Source: Streptomyces katrae
GTDB lineage: Bacteria; Actinomycetota; Actinomycetes; Streptomycetales; Streptomycetaceae
Reading direction: 5' to 3'
Assembly (NCBI RefSeq): GCF_002028425.1
Contig: NZ_CP020042.1
Location: forward strand, 7,353,560-7,417,559
DNA length: 64,000 nt
Made by a program: the position numbers and the translations under genes. Of the stretch, positions 17,345 through 25,692 are shown piece after piece. Below the pieces are notes generated by a model. It saw only the letters and a program-made list of their open reading frames with translations, was not told the origin of the DNA and made no database searches. How positions within the stretch are numbered: position 1 is the first letter of the stretch; every line of letters begins with the position of its first letter.

Positions 17345-17764
17345 ATGCTCGTCATCCTCGGACTCGTCCTCCTGATCGCCGCTCTGGTCGTCGGTGTGGC
17401 AGGCGTCGTGACCAACGACGGCAGCGCCCACGAGCTGACCGGCGGATTCTCCGTATTCGGCCACGAGGTCACCGGATCCACCGGCACCCTCTTCCTCTAC
17501 GGCATCGTCGTCGGGGCCGTGGCCCTGCTCGGGCTGAGCCTCCTCCTGGCCGGTGCCCGCCGTAACTCTCATCGCGGCCACGAAACCGGCCCCGAAGTCG
17601 ACAAGTCGCGCCGGGGAGCAGCCACCGCCGGCGACGACCGCGCCGACGTCGTAGACCAACGTGGCATCGCCCGCCCAGAGGCGACGGTTGGGCGAGAGTC
17701 CAACCCGGGCGGAGAGCGCCGGAGGGGGCTCAACCCGTTCAGGCACCGATCGGATCCCCGGTAG
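17345..17764 (+). CDS. small membrane protein with basic C-terminal tail
   Basis: The 139-residue product starts at ATG 17345 with GGAG 7 bases upstream. Two membrane helices (about residues 2-23 and 53-72) surround a short extracytoplasmic segment (TNDGSAHELTGGFSVFGHEV). A long hydrophilic Arg/Gly/Asp-rich tail follows. This layout is common in Streptomyces envelope/stress proteins of unknown role. It is followed closely by a CsbD-type gene. Confidence 0.65.
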   Translation: MLVILGLVLLIAALVVGVAGVVTNDGSAHELTGGFSVFGHEVTGSTGTLFLYGIVVGAVALLGLSLLLAGARRNSHRGHETGPEVDKSRRGAATAGDDRADVVDQRGIARPEATVGRESNPGGERRRGLNPFRHRSDPR

Positions 17765-17803
17765 GCCGCCACATACCGGCGCACGACTTAAGGCAGGCAC
17801 CCC

Positions 17804-17977
17804 ATGAGTATCGGCAAGAAGATCGCGCACAAGGCCGAGGCGGTCAAGGGCGGCGCCAAGAAGACCGTCGGCCGTGTCACCGGCAGCTGGCACCTGCGGG
17901 CCGAAGGCCGTGCTGACCAGGCCAAGGGCAACGCCAAGCAGGCCGGGGCGAAGATCAAGGACATATTCAAGCACTGA
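17804..17977 (+). CDS. CsbD-family stress protein
   Basis: This 57-residue product starts at ATG 17804: MSIGKKIAHKAEAVKGGAKK, then EGRADQAKGNAKQAGAKIKD. Such Lys/Ala/Gly-rich, natively unfolded proteins (CsbD/YjbJ type) are general-stress proteins; in Bacillus they belong to the sigma-B regulon. The surrounding small membrane and DUF1206 genes are the usual neighbours of this type in Streptomyces stress regulons. Confidence 0.8.
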   Translation: MSIGKKIAHKAEAVKGGAKKTVGRVTGSWHLRAEGRADQAKGNAKQAGAKIKDIFKH

Positions 17978-18028
17978 CCACTGCGCCCGCCCTGTCGGCG
18001 TCACGGCAAGGCCCCGGAGGTGCCACGT

Positions 18029-18587
18029 ATGGCCATAAGGAAAGGCAATGTCTCCCACGCCAGGTCCCAGGGGCGGCGTGTGTCCAACAGCCGTGCCATG
18101 GAGGTCCTGTCCAGGGTCGGACTCTCCGCGCGGGGGGTGATCTACGTACTGGTGGGGCTGCTGGCCGTGCAGATGGGGTTCGGCGGCGACAGCGGCAAGG
18201 AGGCCGACCGGTCCGGTGCGGTGCGGACCATCGGCGAGCAGCCGTTCGGCCGGGCGCTGCTGTGGGCGCTGGTCGTGGGGCTGGCGGCTATGGCGCTGTG
18301 GCGCCTGTCCGAGGCCGCATTCGGACGGGCGCGGTGACGGGCGGTGACAAGTGGACCCGCCGCCTGGGCTCTTTGGGGCTGGCGGTCTTCTACACCGTGA
18401 TCTGTATCGGCGTGGTGCAGACCGCGCCGGTCGGCGGGTCCGCCGGAGGCCGTCCCGGCGATGAGACCTCGAAGGACTACACCGCGAGGGTGCTGACCTG
18501 GCCCTTCGGGCGGGTCATCGTCGGTGTGGTCGGAGCCGTCCTGGTCATCGTCGGCGTGGTGATCGTGGTCCGGAGCCTGATGCGGAA
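18029..18587 (+). pseudogene. DUF1206 membrane protein, first two-thirds (frameshifted, 3' end exchanged)
   Basis: ATG 18029, with GGAGG 9 bases upstream, opens a protein with the DUF1206 repeats. The first is GLSARGVIYVLVGLLAVQMG, then ALWRLSEAAFG. After a one-base shift near 18332 the second is LGSLGLAVFYTVICIGVVQT and GRVIVGVVGAVLVIVGVVIV. DUF1206 proteins have three such two-helix repeats. The third is missing from this strand after VVRS (about 18575) and is found inverted at 18705-18992. The frame instead runs into a MobC-like C-terminus. Confidence 0.8.
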
Positions 18588-18990
18588 CGGCAACAACCTC
18601 AACCAGCTGACCCTCGCCATCAACTCCGGCGACCGCCCGGCGGACGCCCACCTCGACGCGGTGCTGACCGCCGTCCGCCGGGCCACCGACCGGGTCCAGG
18701 CCGCCACCGACCGACTCCGGGCTTCGCAGAACGAGTAGAGGCCGAACAGCAGGAGGCCCACCGCCGCGGCGATCAGCAGAACGGGCCCGGCGGGTGTGGC
18801 GGCGAACGAACGCAGCGTCTCGTCCATGCCCTTGGCTTCGCCGGGATCGAACCGCACCGCGGCCAGCACGACGAACAGCCCGGCCACCGCCGCGACCACT
18901 CCGGTCGCCACGCCGCCGACGATGCCCAGCCCCGCGACGACCCGCCGCGTCACCGGGCTCATCTCGCCCGTGCGGAGATTCTGCTCGAAC
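18573..18990. other. inverted segment that exchanged the 3' ends of two convergent genes
   Basis: The left joint (about 18573-18592) passes from DUF1206 coding to the C-terminal part of a MobC-like protein on the plus strand. The right joint (about 18980-18992) passes from the MobC-like N-terminus to the DUF1206 third repeat on the minus strand. Re-inverting this piece of about 400 bp restores both genes, convergent and full length. Only short microhomology (GAGC) is seen at the joints, with no long inverted repeats. Confidence 0.75.
18588..18738 (+). pseudogene. C-terminal part of a MobC-like relaxosome protein (displaced by inversion)
   Basis: The frame GNNLNQLTLAINSGDRPADA, then LDAVLTAVRRATDRVQAATD, ending at 18738, matches the MobC C-terminal helix, where G-N-N-L-N-Q follows the ribbon-helix-helix region. 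The rest of this protein lies on the other strand at 18991-19438. Here it is fused in frame to DUF1206 sequence. Confidence 0.75.
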
Positions 18991-18992
18991 TG
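18705..18992 (-). pseudogene. third repeat of the DUF1206 protein (displaced by inversion)
   Basis: On the minus strand the frame FEQNLRTGEMSPVTRRVVAG leads into VRFDPGEAKGMDETLRSFAA and ends LLLFGLYSFCEARSRSV. These are the conserved blocks of the last DUF1206 repeat, including D-P-x-x-A-K-G-x-D and L-R-S-F-A. It directly follows the MobC-like N-terminus in a different frame. Confidence 0.8.
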
Positions 18993-19438
18993 ACGTGGCC
19001 GAGGTGTCGGCGGGCGGCGAACATCTCGTAGATCAGCTCACGTTCGCCGGCGATGGCGCCGGCGGCATGCTCGGGGTCGCGGGCGGCGGCGAGAGCGCTG
19101 CGGGCGAGGAACGCGGGCAGGCTCGTGCGGGCTGCTGCGGCGGCTGTGGCGAGGTGGTGCTTCTCGTCGTCGTTGAGGCGGACGCTGCACACGTAGCTGC
19201 GCTTCTCGGCGGCGGTCTTCGGCAAGCGCCCGCGGGAGGCGTTCTTCGTGACGCGGCGTTTGCGTCGCGGTACGGGCTTCCCCTCCGGCTGCGATCCGCC
19301 CTCGGTCGCTGCCTCGTGGACCGGTGCCCCCTGGCTCCGGTCCGCTCCCGCCACTCCTGGGGCGGGCTTGGCCAAGACGACGGCGGCCCGGGGGCTGGTC
19401 CGGGCCGCCGTACGGGCAGGGGCGCAGCTCACCCGCAC
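18991..19438 (-). pseudogene. MobC-like relaxosome protein, N-terminal part
   Basis: The frame from GTG 19438 has a disordered basic N-terminus, then KRSYVCSVRLNDDEKHHLAT and ARTSLPAFLARSALAAARD. This is the ribbon-helix-helix-type region of plasmid mobilisation MobC proteins, which help the relaxase at oriT. It ends ELIYEMFAARRHLGHV before the inversion joint and then reads nonsense. The missing C-terminus is at 18588-18738. It overlaps the upstream small gene by 10 bases. Confidence 0.7.
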
Positions 19439-19611
19439 AGGGGGCAGCGCGTGAAATGGCGGGTCAGCGCCTTGGCCATGTTCTGCTTCACCGCCAGGGC
19501 GTGCCGCGTGCTCGACTTGGAGGCGGTGCTGCCCGCGTGACGGGCGGCGTGGTTGCGCAGGAACGTGATGTCGCGTTCGTATCCGGCCTTCAGTCGGTGA
19601 ATCGCTCGCAC
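19429..19611 (-). CDS. small mobile-element protein with C-terminal CxxC
   Basis: The 60-residue product from GTG 19611 reads MRAIHRLKAGYERDITFLRN and ends HFTRCPLCG. Short helical proteins ending in a His/Cys-x-x-Cys motif are found next to mobC in actinomycete integrative elements. The function is unknown. The gene overlaps the MobC-like gene and follows the next gene upstream by a few bases, consistent with one operon. Confidence 0.55.
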   Translation of the reverse strand: MRAIHRLKAGYERDITFLRNHAARHAGSTASKSSTRHALAVKQNMAKALTRHFTRCPLCG

Positions 19612-19618
19612 GTCTTCA

Positions 19619-19875
19619 TCAGCGGGTGGCTCCTTCGGAGGATGTGGTGGAGGCGGTGGCAGCCCGAAGCGCGGTCAGGACAGGACCGATGTGCTCATTG
19701 CCGAGCGGGATTCCGCGGGCGCGCATGATGCCCCGCAGCTGCGCCCTGGTGATCTGCACGTTCCCCTCGGCCGCCAGGACTGCGGGGACGTCCGGGAGGA
19801 CCAGCTCGACGACCTCGGCCTCGGACAGGCGGCGCGGTCCGGGCCGGCGGTCCGACCGTCCGGTGTGCACACGTG
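19619..19875 (-). pseudogene. C-terminal fragment of an integrative-element protein (possibly DUF2637 type)
   Basis: The frame reads PRRLSEAEVVELVLPDVPAV, then ITRAQLRGIMRARGIPLGNE and HIGPVLTALRAA, ending at 19619. This winged-helix-like tail resembles the C-terminus of proteins encoded beside spd/mob genes in Streptomyces elements. The N-terminal (membrane) part is absent, and the frame is lost where the Tn3-type transposase sequence begins. Confidence 0.45.
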
Positions 19876-19934
19876 CCCGGATGGTCCCGGGGCGTACCAG
19901 TCCGGTCCACGTCCGATTCGGTCCGGTTGTCGGT

Positions 19935-21355
19935 CCGAGTGGAGATCGTCGTTCCCGAGGGCGGGGGACGTGCTCGGCCGAGCGTGGACAAGCTCGGCGC
20001 ACTGGGCGAGCCGGAGTCGCTGACCTGGCTGAAGGCCACCACGGAGGCGATGCTGCCCAGGATCGACCTGCCGGACCTACTGTTCGAGGTTCACTCCTGG
20101 ACCGGGTTCCTCGACTCCTTCGGGCACGTCTCCGACCGGCGTACCCGCATGGAGGGGCTGCTCGTCTCCCTGGTTGCCCTGCTGGTCTCCCAGAGCTGCA
20201 ACATCGGGCTGACCCCGGTCATCGACCCGAACAACAAGGCGCTGACCCGCTCGCGGCTCTCGCACGTCGACCAGAACCACGTGCGCGCCGACACCATCGC
20301 CGCGGCGAACGCCGCAATGATCGGCGCACAGTCCCGCATCGAGCTTGCCCAAATGTGGGGAGGCGGGCTGCTCGCCTCCGTCGATGGCTTGCGCTTCGTC
20401 GTTCCGGTCAAGAGCATCAACACCGGGCCCTCGCCCAAGTACTACGGCTACAAACGCGGCGTCACCTGGCTCAACGCCGTCAACGACCAGGTCGCCGGGA
20501 TCGGCGCGATGGTCGTACGCGGCACCCCACGCGACAGCCTCTACACCCTGGACACCCTGCTGAACCTGGACGGCGGGGTGAAGCCGGAGATGGTGGCCAC
20601 CGACAACGCCTCCTACTCCGACATGGCGTTCGGCCTGTACAAGATGCTCGGCTTCCGCTTCGCCCCGCGCTTCCGTGACCTCGCCGATCAGCGGTTCTGG
20701 CGGGCCGACCTGCCCGACGGCGAAAAGCCGTCGGTCGGGTACGGACCGCTGGAGGACGTGGCCTGCAACAAGGTCAACCTGAAGAAGATCGCCACGCACT
20801 GGCCGGACATGCTGCGGGTCGCCGGGTCGCTCATCACCAACCAGGTACGGGCCTACGACCTGCTGCGGATGTTCGGCCGCGAGGGCACCCGACCCCGCTG
20901 GGGGCGGCATTCGCCGAGTACGGGCGGATCGACAAGACCATGCACCTGCTCGGCCTGGTCGACCCGGTGGACGACACCTACCGGCGGCTGATGAACCGGC
21001 AGCTCACCGTGCAGGAGTCCCGCCACCGGCTGGCCCGCGCGATCTGTCACGGCGGCCGGGGCCAGATCCGCCAGGCGTACCGCGAGGGCCAGGAGGACCA
21101 GCTCGCCGCCCTGGGCCTGGTCCTCAACGCCGTGGTGCTGTGGAACACCCGCTACCTGGACGCCGCCGTCGCTCAACTCCGCGCCGAGGGCCACGACCTC
21201 AAGGACGAGGATGTCGCCCGGCTCTCCCCACTCAAGGACCGGCACATCAACTTCCTGGGCCGCTACCTGTTCAACATCACCGCCAGCGGCCCCGGCCAAG
21301 GGCCTGCGTCCCTTCCGCGTCCCAGACGCGTCCGAGGACGGTGACGAGGAGGAGT
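19935..21355 (+). pseudogene. Tn3-family transposase, N-terminally truncated with two frameshifts
   Basis: The first frame carries most of the DDE catalytic region: HSWTGFLDSFGHVSDRRTRM, GLTPVIDPNNKALTRSRLSH, YYGYKRGVTWLNAVNDQVAG and VATDNASYSD. A shift near 20892 (GREG to PTPLGAAFAEYG) leads to a second frame with MNRQLTVQESRHRLARAI and LNAVVLWNTRYLDAA. A second shift near 21297 gives the natural end FRVPDASEDGDEEE at 21355. The first half of the roughly 1000-residue protein is missing. No terminal repeats or resolvase were recognised. It cut into the adjoining integrative-element gene. Confidence 0.85.
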
Positions 21356-21384
21356 AACCCGGGTCAGTCCGGACCGGTGCCCAT

Positions 21385-22500
21385 TCAAGCTATGAGCAGG
21401 CGGAGGCCGAGGTCTGCCGCGTCGAGGTGGGCGAGGTCGCTGTTGCGCTCGGCCCACCGGCCGGAGTCGAGGTCGTCGCGGAGGCTTCGCACCGCCCGCT
21501 GCTCGGCGTCCGGTCCGACCCTCGTCCATACCGACACCGCACGGCGGACGTGATCCTCCAGATACGCGTCCGGTCGGCGCCAGTACGCCTCGAACAGGCC
21601 GTCAGTGCAGTCCCACGGGATGGGCACCGGCTCGGCGCGGGCGCCGATCGCGTCGGCCATCCCCGCAAGTGAGGGAAATTCTGCGAGGACGGTGGCGAAC
21701 TCGGGCAGGTAGTCGCGGGTAAGCCAGAACCGGTCCTGCCATCCGGGCTCGTCGGTGTCGAACGTGAGCACCACCACGCGGCGGGCCACGCGCCGCATCT
21801 CGCGCAGCCCCGCTATCGGGTCCCCCCAGTGGTGAACGGTGGAGACGGCCATCGCGACGTCGAAGGAGTGGTCCTCGAACGGCAGGCTCTCCGCGGCGGC
21901 GGCCACGCACGGCGCCGAGCCGGGAGGCCGCTGACGCCGCATGACCTCCGACGGCTCCACCGCAGTCACCTCGCGATCGGCCGGCTCGTAGGAGCCGGTG
22001 CCGGCCCCGACATTCAGCACCGTCCGCGCGTCCCCGAGCGCGTCCAAGATCTGCGCTGCGATCCGCGGCTCGGTGCGCCGTGTCGCGGTGTAAGCGCCGC
22101 CGATCGCGTCGTACAGCCGTGCACCGAGCATCCCCAGTTGCTCCTCTGGTGTCACCTTCAGTCCCCTCGCCCGTGCCTCAAGTTCCCTGTCAATGGCCGC
22201 CATCATGGCGTCAGCACGATCACGCCGCTCCAGCAGCAGGCCACGCAGTCGGCGCAGGTGCGCGACCGCGTCGGTGGACGAGTCGCCGACCAGTTCCGCA
22301 ACCTCCCGCAACCCGAAGCCCAGCCGCCGGTAGGCCAGCACCTCCCTCAGCCGCTCGACGTCACCCGCCGAGTAGGCCCGGTACCTACCCGCGGTCCGCG
22401 CCGACGGGCGCACGAGCCCGATCTCGTCATAGTGATGCAGCGTGCGGACGCTCACGCCGGCCAGCTCGGCCACGCGCCCCACGGTCCAGTGATCTTCCAC
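21385..22500 (-). CDS. MerR-family regulator fused to a SAM-dependent methyltransferase
   Basis: The 371-residue product joins two domains. Residues 1-110 are MerR: DHWTVGRVAELAGVSVRTLH, then YDEIGLVRPSARTAGRYRAY and a coiled dimerisation helix. Residues about 170-371 are a class I methyltransferase with motif I VLNVGAGTGSYEP, acidic loop VTAVEPSE and ESLPFEDHSFDVAMAVS. GTG 22500 is chosen because a MerR-type promoter lies at 22508-22538, implying a leaderless mRNA; an in-frame ATG at 22551 lies upstream of that promoter. The regulator could sense or modify a small molecule through the methyltransferase domain; this is inference. It converges on the Tn3 remnant. A truncated copy of its tail lies at 52199-52552. 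Confidence 0.85.
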   Translation of the reverse strand: MEDHWTVGRVAELAGVSVRTLHHYDEIGLVRPSARTAGRYRAYSAGDVERLREVLAYRRLGFGLREVAELVGDSSTDAVAHLRRLRGLLLERRDRADAMMAAIDRELEARARGLKVTPEEQLGMLGARLYDAIGGAYTATRRTEPRIAAQILDALGDARTVLNVGAGTGSYEPADREVTAVEPSEVMRRQRPPGSAPCVAAAAESLPFEDHSFDVAMAVSTVHHWGDPIAGLREMRRVARRVVVLTFDTDEPGWQDRFWLTRDYLPEFATVLAEFPSLAGMADAIGARAEPVPIPWDCTDGLFEAYWRRPDAYLEDHVRRAVSVWTRVGPDAEQRAVRSLRDDLDSGRWAERNSDLAHLDAADLGLRLLIA

Positions 22501-22507
22501 GGCACCG

Positions 22508-22538
22508 ACTATGCAGCCTGACGTCACGTGAGGGTCAA
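22508..22538 (-). promoter_or_regulatory. MerR-type promoter/operator with 19-bp spacer
   Basis: On the minus strand, TTGACC (22538-22533) and CATAGT (22513-22508) are separated by 19 bases, the over-long spacing typical of MerR-regulated promoters. The spacer CTCACGTGACGTCAGGCTG contains the near-palindrome CCTCACGT-GACGTCAGG. The GTG start lies 7 bases beyond the -10, so the transcript is probably leaderless and autoregulated. Confidence 0.75.
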
Positions 22539-22590
22539 GAGCCGCACTCATGACCCGCAAGAGCCGACGCGGAGCCGTAGCCGCACGCCG

Positions 22591-23069
22591 CGTTACTGTC
22601 AGAACATCCTCGCCTGCAACGCGGCCATGGCCGAGTGGTGGCCCTGGGTCATGGAGCCGCGTGCCAACCTCATGCGCTGGGCCCTGACGAACCCTCAGGC
22701 CCGTACCCAATAGCACGGTTGGGAGATGCACGCCGCGGCCTACATCCGGCTGCTGAAGTTCGCTCAGGCCACTCACAAGGACAACGCCGAGCTCGTCGAC
22801 CTGATCGCCGAGGTTCGACAGAGCCCGGACGTCGAGCGGATCTGGCGCACCGAAGCCCACCTGGAAGCCGACCGCTGATCATCCCCGCCCTGGGCTGGGA
22901 GGCCATCGAAGTCGTCTCCCACGTCCTGTACCCGGCGTCGATGCCGCACTGCCGGTTCGTAGTGATCACCTGGGTCGAGGCCGAGACCTCCGACGACGAG
23001 ACCGACGCCCTGGGAGGCAAGCGCAACTGGGGGGCCTGGGGGGCGGGGCGTGGCCGTCCGGACGACAGA
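22591..23069 (+). pseudogene. XRE-family regulator remnant with MmyB-like ligand-binding domain
   Basis: The frame YCQNILACNAAMAEWWPWVM, then EPRANLMRWALTNPQARTQ and, after an in-frame TAG at 22711, MHAAAYIRLLKFAQATHKDN and LIAEVRQSPDVERIWRTEAH matches the MmyB-like PAS-type sensor domain found after an XRE helix-turn-helix. The DNA-binding half is missing. After 22878 a shifted frame (IEVVSHVLYPASMPHCRFVV) may be the end of the same protein. A stop, a shift and a truncation show it is dead. Confidence 0.6.
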
Positions 23070-23192
23070 TAGCATTCGGACGGCTGTTCCCCGCAGCCCC
23101 CGGGCCTAGCGGGCGGACGGGTGTGCCAGTCCGCCCTCGTATCGGCCAGGCGCCTCGAAGGCGCGGCAGATCCCACAACCTCAGGAGTCACC

Positions 23193-23618
23193 GTGTCCCG
23201 ACACATCTACGACTGCCCCGTTCGCTGGTCGGACCTCGACGCGAACGGCCACCTCAACAGCTCCCGTTACGGCGTCCTCCTGGAAGAGACCCGCATGCGC
23301 ATGTTCAGCATGCTCGTCCCCCAGGACCCCGCCGAGCGCCTGGCCCGCAACTTCCTGCTGCGCGAGCAGACCATCCGCTACCAGCACCCGCTGGAGACCT
23401 GGGAGACCCCGGTCCGCATCGAAGCCTGGGTGACCGACGTCAGGCGCGTCTCCCTCACCTTCCACTTCGAGGTCAAGGACGACGAGCATGTCTACGCCAC
23501 CGCGACTTCCGTGGTGGCCGGCTACGACTCCATCCGGGGCGGTATCCGCCGCTTCGAGCAGGATGAACTCGACGTGTTCAACAGCTACGCCGACACCGTG
23601 CAGGGAACCGACGGCTGA
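23193..23618 (+). CDS. acyl-CoA thioesterase, hotdog fold (4HBT)
   Basis: The 141-residue product starts at GTG 23193, with AGGAG 6 bases upstream. VRWSDLDANGHLNSSRYGVL contains the catalytic-type D-x-N-G-H-x-N motif of 4-hydroxybenzoyl-CoA/YbgC-type thioesterases. FLLREQTIRYQHPLETWETP and the following beta strands complete a single hotdog domain. It hydrolyses acyl-CoA thioesters in the cytoplasm; the substrate is not determinable. It is followed by a hairpin. Confidence 0.88.
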   Translation: MSRHIYDCPVRWSDLDANGHLNSSRYGVLLEETRMRMFSMLVPQDPAERLARNFLLREQTIRYQHPLETWETPVRIEAWVTDVRRVSLTFHFEVKDDEHVYATATSVVAGYDSIRGGIRRFEQDELDVFNSYADTVQGTDG

Positions 23619-23648
23619 ACCGCCGGCCGCCGGACCCGCCTGCGGGCG

Positions 23649-23690
23649 TGTCAGGGGCATGCACGCAAACGCTTGTCTGCCTCCCTGACA
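23649..23690 (+). terminator. stem-loop after the thioesterase gene
   Basis: TGTCAGGG (23649-23656) and CCCTGACA (23683-23690) form a perfect 8-bp stem around a loop of 26 bases, 31 bases after the stop. It may serve the thioesterase gene. Confidence 0.5.
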
Positions 23691-23990
23691 GCGGCCACCA
23701 GGAATTCCCCATGGACGGCCAGTTGCGAATGTAACCGTGGGTGACCGCTTCCGGCTCGACTGTGTCAGTCGTGGACTCATGGCCGATTGGTCGGTCGGCG
23801 CCTTCCGGCCCAGGTCAGTGCCTCCTCCTCTGCTTGGGCAGCCAGGGTGGAAATCGGCCACCCCGTGCTCGGCGCCGCATTGAGCTGTCGGCGAGTCGGG
23901 GAACCTGTGGCGCGTCGCACAGCACGGGAGGTGGCTGGGCCGGGTGTCGGCTGCCCAGCCTGATTGTCAATTTCGTGGTGAGACGGCCAC
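23691..23990. other. intergenic, nothing recognised
   Basis: These 300 bases have lower coding character on both strands and contain no recognisable gene. They separate the thioesterase from the end of the convergent secreted-protein gene. Confidence 0.4.
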
Positions 23991-24728
23991 TTATCCGATG
24001 CACCCCGGGACAGGGGAGGGGCTGCCGGTGCAGTTGGTCGGGGTGTTGGCGGTCACCGAGGAGGTGTTGAGCGTTGCGGTGCCGGCGACGTAGTAGATGC
24101 CGCCGGGGTTGATACCTGCGGCGTTGCCGCTGACCACGCTGCTGGTGAGGGTGAGGGTCGCGTTGACGCTGGCGATACCGGCGGCCTGGTGGGCGGTGTT
24201 GTTCTTGACGTCGCTGCTGGTAAACGTCGCCGCTGCCGCGCCGCCGGTGCTGTAGATGGCGCCGCCGACGCCGTCGGCGGCGTTGTTCGACAGCTTACTT
24301 CCGGTGAGTTCCACCGCGCCGAAGTTGAGGATGCCGCCCCCGTTTGTGGCCGTATGGCCGCCGCTGAGGGTGACGGCCTTGAGGGTGATGCCGCCGGTCT
24401 TGCTGACCTGGGCGATGCGGAAGTTGGTCGCCGCTGCGCGGGTGATGGTGTTGGCATTGCCCTCGAAGGTGATCGGGGTGGTGATGATCGGGAGTCCGGT
24501 GGGGCCGTTCACTCCGTCGTCGCCGTGGCTGGCGGTGAGGGTGTATGTGCATCCCGGGGTGAGAGTCACTGTTCCGCCGCCGGCGGAGTTGGCCGCGTTT
24601 ACCGCAGTGACCAGGGACGACTCATCGCAGGCGACGGCCGCGTGCGCGGTCGCGGGCAGGAGGACAGTCGTGCCGGCGGCCAGAATGGCGGACCCTGCCA
24701 CAGCGAGCATCGTGCGACGGTGACTCAT
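23991..24728 (-). CDS. secreted right-handed beta-helix protein
   Basis: The 245-residue product starts at ATG 24728 with GGGAG upstream. A Sec signal peptide (RRTMLAVAGSAILAAGTTVL) ends near AHAA. The mature part is rich in short Gly/Asn/Thr rungs (GGHTATNGGGILNFGAVELT, SKLSNNAADGVGGAIYSTGG), as in parallel beta-helix proteins of the pectate-lyase/polymorphic-repeat type. Four Cys are present, two of them near the C-terminus (NCTGSPSPVPGC). No catalytic motif is visible, so it may be structural or an adhesin-like surface protein. It stands alone. Confidence 0.8.
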   Translation of the reverse strand: MSHRRTMLAVAGSAILAAGTTVLLPATAHAAVACDESSLVTAVNAANSAGGGTVTLTPGCTYTLTASHGDDGVNGPTGLPIITTPITFEGNANTITRAAATNFRIAQVSKTGGITLKAVTLSGGHTATNGGGILNFGAVELTGSKLSNNAADGVGGAIYSTGGAAAATFTSSDVKNNTAHQAAGIASVNATLTLTSSVVSGNAAGINPGGIYYVAGTATLNTSSVTANTPTNCTGSPSPVPGCIG

Positions 24729-25027
24729 GAAAACTCCCTGGAACCGAGAGAACCCAGGCCCCCTCGCTCTGGACCGGACCGCGGATCGATCGGATGAGCT
24801 GAGAACGCTTCAAGATCCTCGAAGTTACGTCACCAGACAGCGGAACACCCGAACGGGGAAGACCCTCGGCCAGGGCGCGGGCCGAGGCAACGGTTGGGTC
24901 CACGCGAGGGCGTCACGCTGAGCCACCGCCCTGTTGATGACTACACGTTGTGACATCTGCGGCCAGATGACTCCCCATCAGGTGGCCGCGAGCGGGGAAT
25001 CTGAACTGGGCACCCCCCGCTTTGAGG

Positions 25028-25388
25028 TCAGCGCGCCCGGACGAATGCTGCGATCTCGGCTGTCCCTGGCTGATAGCCGTCAGACGTGTCCACGAGCAGG
25101 GTGGGCACGTCGAGGGAGATGTTGACGAACCCCTCGGGGCTGTAGGCGCCGGCGGCGATGTCGGTACGGAGCTGACGGTCGCCGTGGGCGGCGCGATGCC
25201 TGTCCGAGCGAGCGCGCTCGGTCATGCGCTCGATGATGGTCAGTGTTGGGGGTGACGCACCGGCCCTGCTTGATCTCGTCACGGATGATCGCGGGGCAGC
25301 CGAGTTCGAGGGCGAGGCTGCGTGCGAGGGTGGTCTTTCCAGTGCCCGGTGGTCCGCTGACCACCACGAGGGTCTGCCTTGCTGGCAT
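25028..25388 (-). pseudogene. P-loop kinase (AAA_33/zeta-like), internally deleted
   Basis: ATG 25388 opens MPARQTLVVVSGPPGTGKTT, with Walker A GPPGTGKT, then CPAIIRDEIKQG. The next part, in another frame, reads TLTIIERMTERARSDRHRAA and ends NISLDVPTLLVDTSDGYQPG, the C-terminal block of such kinases. About 80 residues of the usual middle are missing and the frame is shifted near 25250, so the protein is not functional. Confidence 0.65.
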
Positions 25389-25692
25389 TTCCCTGAGCTC
25401 CCGGAGAGGTTGGCTGGCCCGTTGATGCCCGTCAGGCAAGACCGCTCCAGACGATGCTGTAGCGAGCTGCGTGAGCAAGAGATGGGAACAGGTCGCGTAA
25501 GACGTCAGTTCACAGGGTCTGCGTCTGCGGCAGGATGGCCCGGTTAGTCGTGCGGGTCAGCCCGGGACGGGGTGGCGGCGGGTAAGTGCACCCACTCATC
25601 CTGCGGGCGGGCGGTGAATGCAGCCGGTCCGCACCTGCGGCAGTCCGCTGCCGTTTCGGCGTCTCGCCGGCGAGCGCCTTGTCGTGATGTGG
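25389..25692. other. intergenic, no supported gene
   Basis: Nothing recognisable is found in these 300 bases. The 5' region of the kinase fragment and the 3' end of the next minus-strand gene fall here. Confidence 0.4.

Noticed and set aside
22501..22860. N-terminal extension of the MerR-methyltransferase frame upstream of 22500
   Set aside because: The extension lies over a MerR-type promoter (22508-22538), and the extra residues do not look like protein.
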